Positions 11,736 through 12,932 of a stretch of 12,932 nucleotides of DNA are shown piece after piece. The DNA lies in the NCBI GenBank assembly GCA_035298385.1, contig DATGYC010000065.1:1-12932 (forward strand). The letters are read 5' to 3'. Numbering within the stretch: position 1 is the first letter of the stretch; every line of letters begins with the position of its first letter. Source of the DNA: DATGYC01 sp035298385. GTDB lineage: Bacteria > Bacillota > Sulfobacillia > Symbiobacteriales > Symbiobacteriaceae. The position numbers and the translations under genes are program-made. The notes under the pieces are model-generated. The model was not told where the DNA came from. It made no database searches and saw nothing but the letters and a program-made list of their open reading frames with translations.

Positions 11736-12454
11736 TGAAGTTGACCAACCAGGTTGTCGTGGTGACGGGGGCTTCCCGCGGGATCGGTCCCGTCATTGCG
11801 AAGGCGCTAGCCGCAGAGGGAGCGAAGGTCGTCCTAGCGGCCCGTAATGGGGGCGAACTGGCCCAGGTGGCCTCTGAGATTGAGGCGGCTGGTGGGACGG
11901 CCCTGGTGGCCGTTACGGACGTCTCGGATGAGTACCAGGTCGCCCGGCTCTACGAGAAGGCGAAGGCGGCCTACGGTCGGGTTGACATCCTGGTCAACAA
12001 TGCGGGCGTGGGCGTCTTCGGCCCCTTCCACGAGTCGACGACCGAGCAGTTCGACTGGGTGATGGAGATTACGCTCAAGGGCGCCTACCTCTGCGCCCGT
12101 GAGGTGGTCAAGCTGATGCTCGAGCAGGGCGAGGGCTTGATCATCAACATCGGCTCTGATCTGTCGTACAAGACGAGCGCGAACTGCTCGGTCTACGGGG
12201 CGGCGAAGTACGCGGTGGGCGCCCTGACCCAGACGATCAACAAGGAGTACCGCGCCAAGGGAATCCGGTGCACGGGCATCTATCCCGGCATGATCGATAC
12301 CTATTTTGCAGGGAGCGAGATGGGCGCCGAGTTCAAGGCGGACTGGCTGAAGGCCGACGACTTGGCGGAGGCGGTTCGCTACGTGGCGGTCCAGCCCAAG
12401 CACGTTCGGATCGATGAGATTCGGATGCACCCGATGGTTCAGGACGACTTCTAG
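11735..12454 (+). CDS. Short-chain dehydrogenase/reductase (SDR) family oxidoreductase
   Basis: This is a 239-aa classical SDR, an NAD(P)-dependent alcohol/ketone oxidoreductase. The cofactor motif TGASRGIG is at 11-18 and the structural motif NNAG at 88-91. The catalytic residues are Ser141, Tyr154 and Lys158 (YGAAK), with Asn in the usual helix replaced by the MEITLKGAYL context. Arg15 and Arg37 near the nucleotide site suggest NADPH preference. The end of the protein is short and lacks the usual final segment of some SDRs, ending MHPMVQDDF. The start is the ATG at 11735, with GGGAG about ten bases upstream, overlapping the stop of the EVE remnant; a frame extension to 11672 is not needed. 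The substrate is unknown. It is co-directional with the amidohydrolase and may share its transcript. Confidence 0.93.
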   Translation: MKLTNQVVVVTGASRGIGPVIAKALAAEGAKVVLAARNGGELAQVASEIEAAGGTALVAVTDVSDEYQVARLYEKAKAAYGRVDILVNNAGVGVFGPFHESTTEQFDWVMEITLKGAYLCAREVVKLMLEQGEGLIINIGSDLSYKTSANCSVYGAAKYAVGALTQTINKEYRAKGIRCTGIYPGMIDTYFAGSEMGAEFKADWLKADDLAEAVRYVAVQPKHVRIDEIRMHPMVQDDF

Positions 12455-12491
12455 TCCGTTCGGCTCGCACGCCTAATGGGGGTCGTGTGCC

Positions 12492-12932
12492 ATGCAGGTC
12501 AGCATGAATGCGGTGATCGAGCGATTGGGGCGCCCGGGTCCGGCGGCGGCCCTCCTGGTAGGGGCGGGCATGTCCGCCGACGCAGGCGTCCCAATGGCCA
12601 CGCGTGATCACCCGGAGATCAAGTCTGTAGTGACCCTGGTAGCTGAGCATCTCTTCCTGCGGCGAAACCTGCGCCTTCCGACCCATCGGGATGAGCTGGA
12701 TAGGTGGCTAGCGCAGGCTGGGCTCCTGCAGGAGCCGACTACGTTGTACTCGGATGCGTTGGAACTGATCGCACCGGATAATGAGGGGCGACAGCGCTAC
12801 CTGGAGCAGTTCTTCTCTGGACGGCGCCCGACCGCTTCGCATGAGGCGATCACTAAATTCGTTGCGGCGGGGCTCTTCCGGCAGACCTTTACGACGAACT
12901 TCGACCCCTTACTGGAGCGTGCGCTCCTCTTC
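12492..12932 (+). CDS. SIR2-like domain protein, N-terminal part (cut by window edge)
   Basis: The frame is open from the ATG at 12492 to the end of the window (147 codons). Near the N-terminus VGAGMSADAGVP is the SIR2 nucleotide-binding signature (GAGxSxxAGxP). At about residues 133-144 TTNFDPLLERAL is the SIR2-like counterpart of the TQNID motif, with the key Asn and Asp kept. Proteins of this SIR2_2/SIR2-like type bind NAD; many are NADases in anti-phage systems, others are deacylase relatives. The missing C-terminus would decide between a stand-alone enzyme and a multidomain defence protein. GGGGG at 12478-12482 is a modest ribosome binding site; the ATG at 12504 is an alternative start. 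It lies 37 bases after the SDR gene on the same strand and could be in its operon. Confidence 0.85.
   Translation, partial: MQVSMNAVIERLGRPGPAAALLVGAGMSADAGVPMATRDHPEIKSVVTLVAEHLFLRRNLRLPTHRDELDRWLAQAGLLQEPTTLYSDALELIAPDNEGRQRYLEQFFSGRRPTASHEAITKFVAAGLFRQTFTTNFDPLLERALLF

Noticed and set aside
12333..12686. 117-aa minus-strand ORF over the SDR end and SIR2 start
   Set aside because: It is antisense to two well-supported motifs (SDR C-terminus and SIR2 GAGMS) and has no recognisable domain.

Overview
The window looks like a chromosomal segment of a high-GC, Gram-positive-type (Firmicutes-like) bacterium. Four things suggest this: a Bacillus-type sdhCAB operon with a single two-haem membrane anchor, strong AGGAGG-type ribosome binding sites with frequent GTG starts, intrinsic terminators after many genes, and a copper-amine-oxidase-N-type secreted protein. 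A Symbiobacterium-like lineage would fit, but that is inference from gene style and not a database match. No rRNA, tRNA, CRISPR array, insertion sequence or phage gene was seen.

Layout. 1-231 is the 3' end of a membrane protein (probably DUF4349 type), closed by a strong compound hairpin. 299-1075 (-) is an orphan 258-residue protein behind an extended -10 promoter overlapped by a perfect inverted repeat. 1149-4513 is the succinate dehydrogenase operon sdhC-sdhA-sdhB, with its own promoter and terminator. 4514-4910 has no long gene. It holds a 30-codon minus-strand ORF with an excellent ribosome binding site, plus two copies of a palindrome (GTTCnC-N5-GnGAAC) beside the divergent gene for an XRE-family regulator (4911-5597). 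Converging on that gene is a minus-strand operon: a 306-residue TPR protein (5787-6707) followed 18 bases later by a previously hidden 44-residue ORF (5634-5768) with a secretion-type N-terminus. The operon has a sigma-A promoter at one end and an intrinsic terminator at the other. This TPR receptor plus small exported peptide arrangement resembles Rap-Phr/RRNPP peptide signalling and is the most interesting part of the window.

6872-8434 (-) encodes a small polytopic membrane protein and, upstream of it, a secreted protein ending in a copper amine oxidase N-terminal-like domain. Between them a nested hairpin covers the ribosome binding site and start codon of the downstream gene. 8556-9467 (-) is an aldo/keto reductase and 9554-9832 (-) a single-RRM RNA-binding protein. 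From 10080 everything runs on the plus strand: an exported lipoprotein amidohydrolase of the D-aminoacylase type, a 34-codon remnant of an EVE-domain gene, a short-chain dehydrogenase whose start overlaps the remnant's stop, and the N-terminal part of a SIR2-like protein cut by the window edge.

Core metabolism (sdhCAB) sits beside regulatory and accessory genes. The XRE regulator, its divergent small ORF, the TPR protein and its peptide are adjacent and could form one signalling circuit. That link is inferred from position only.
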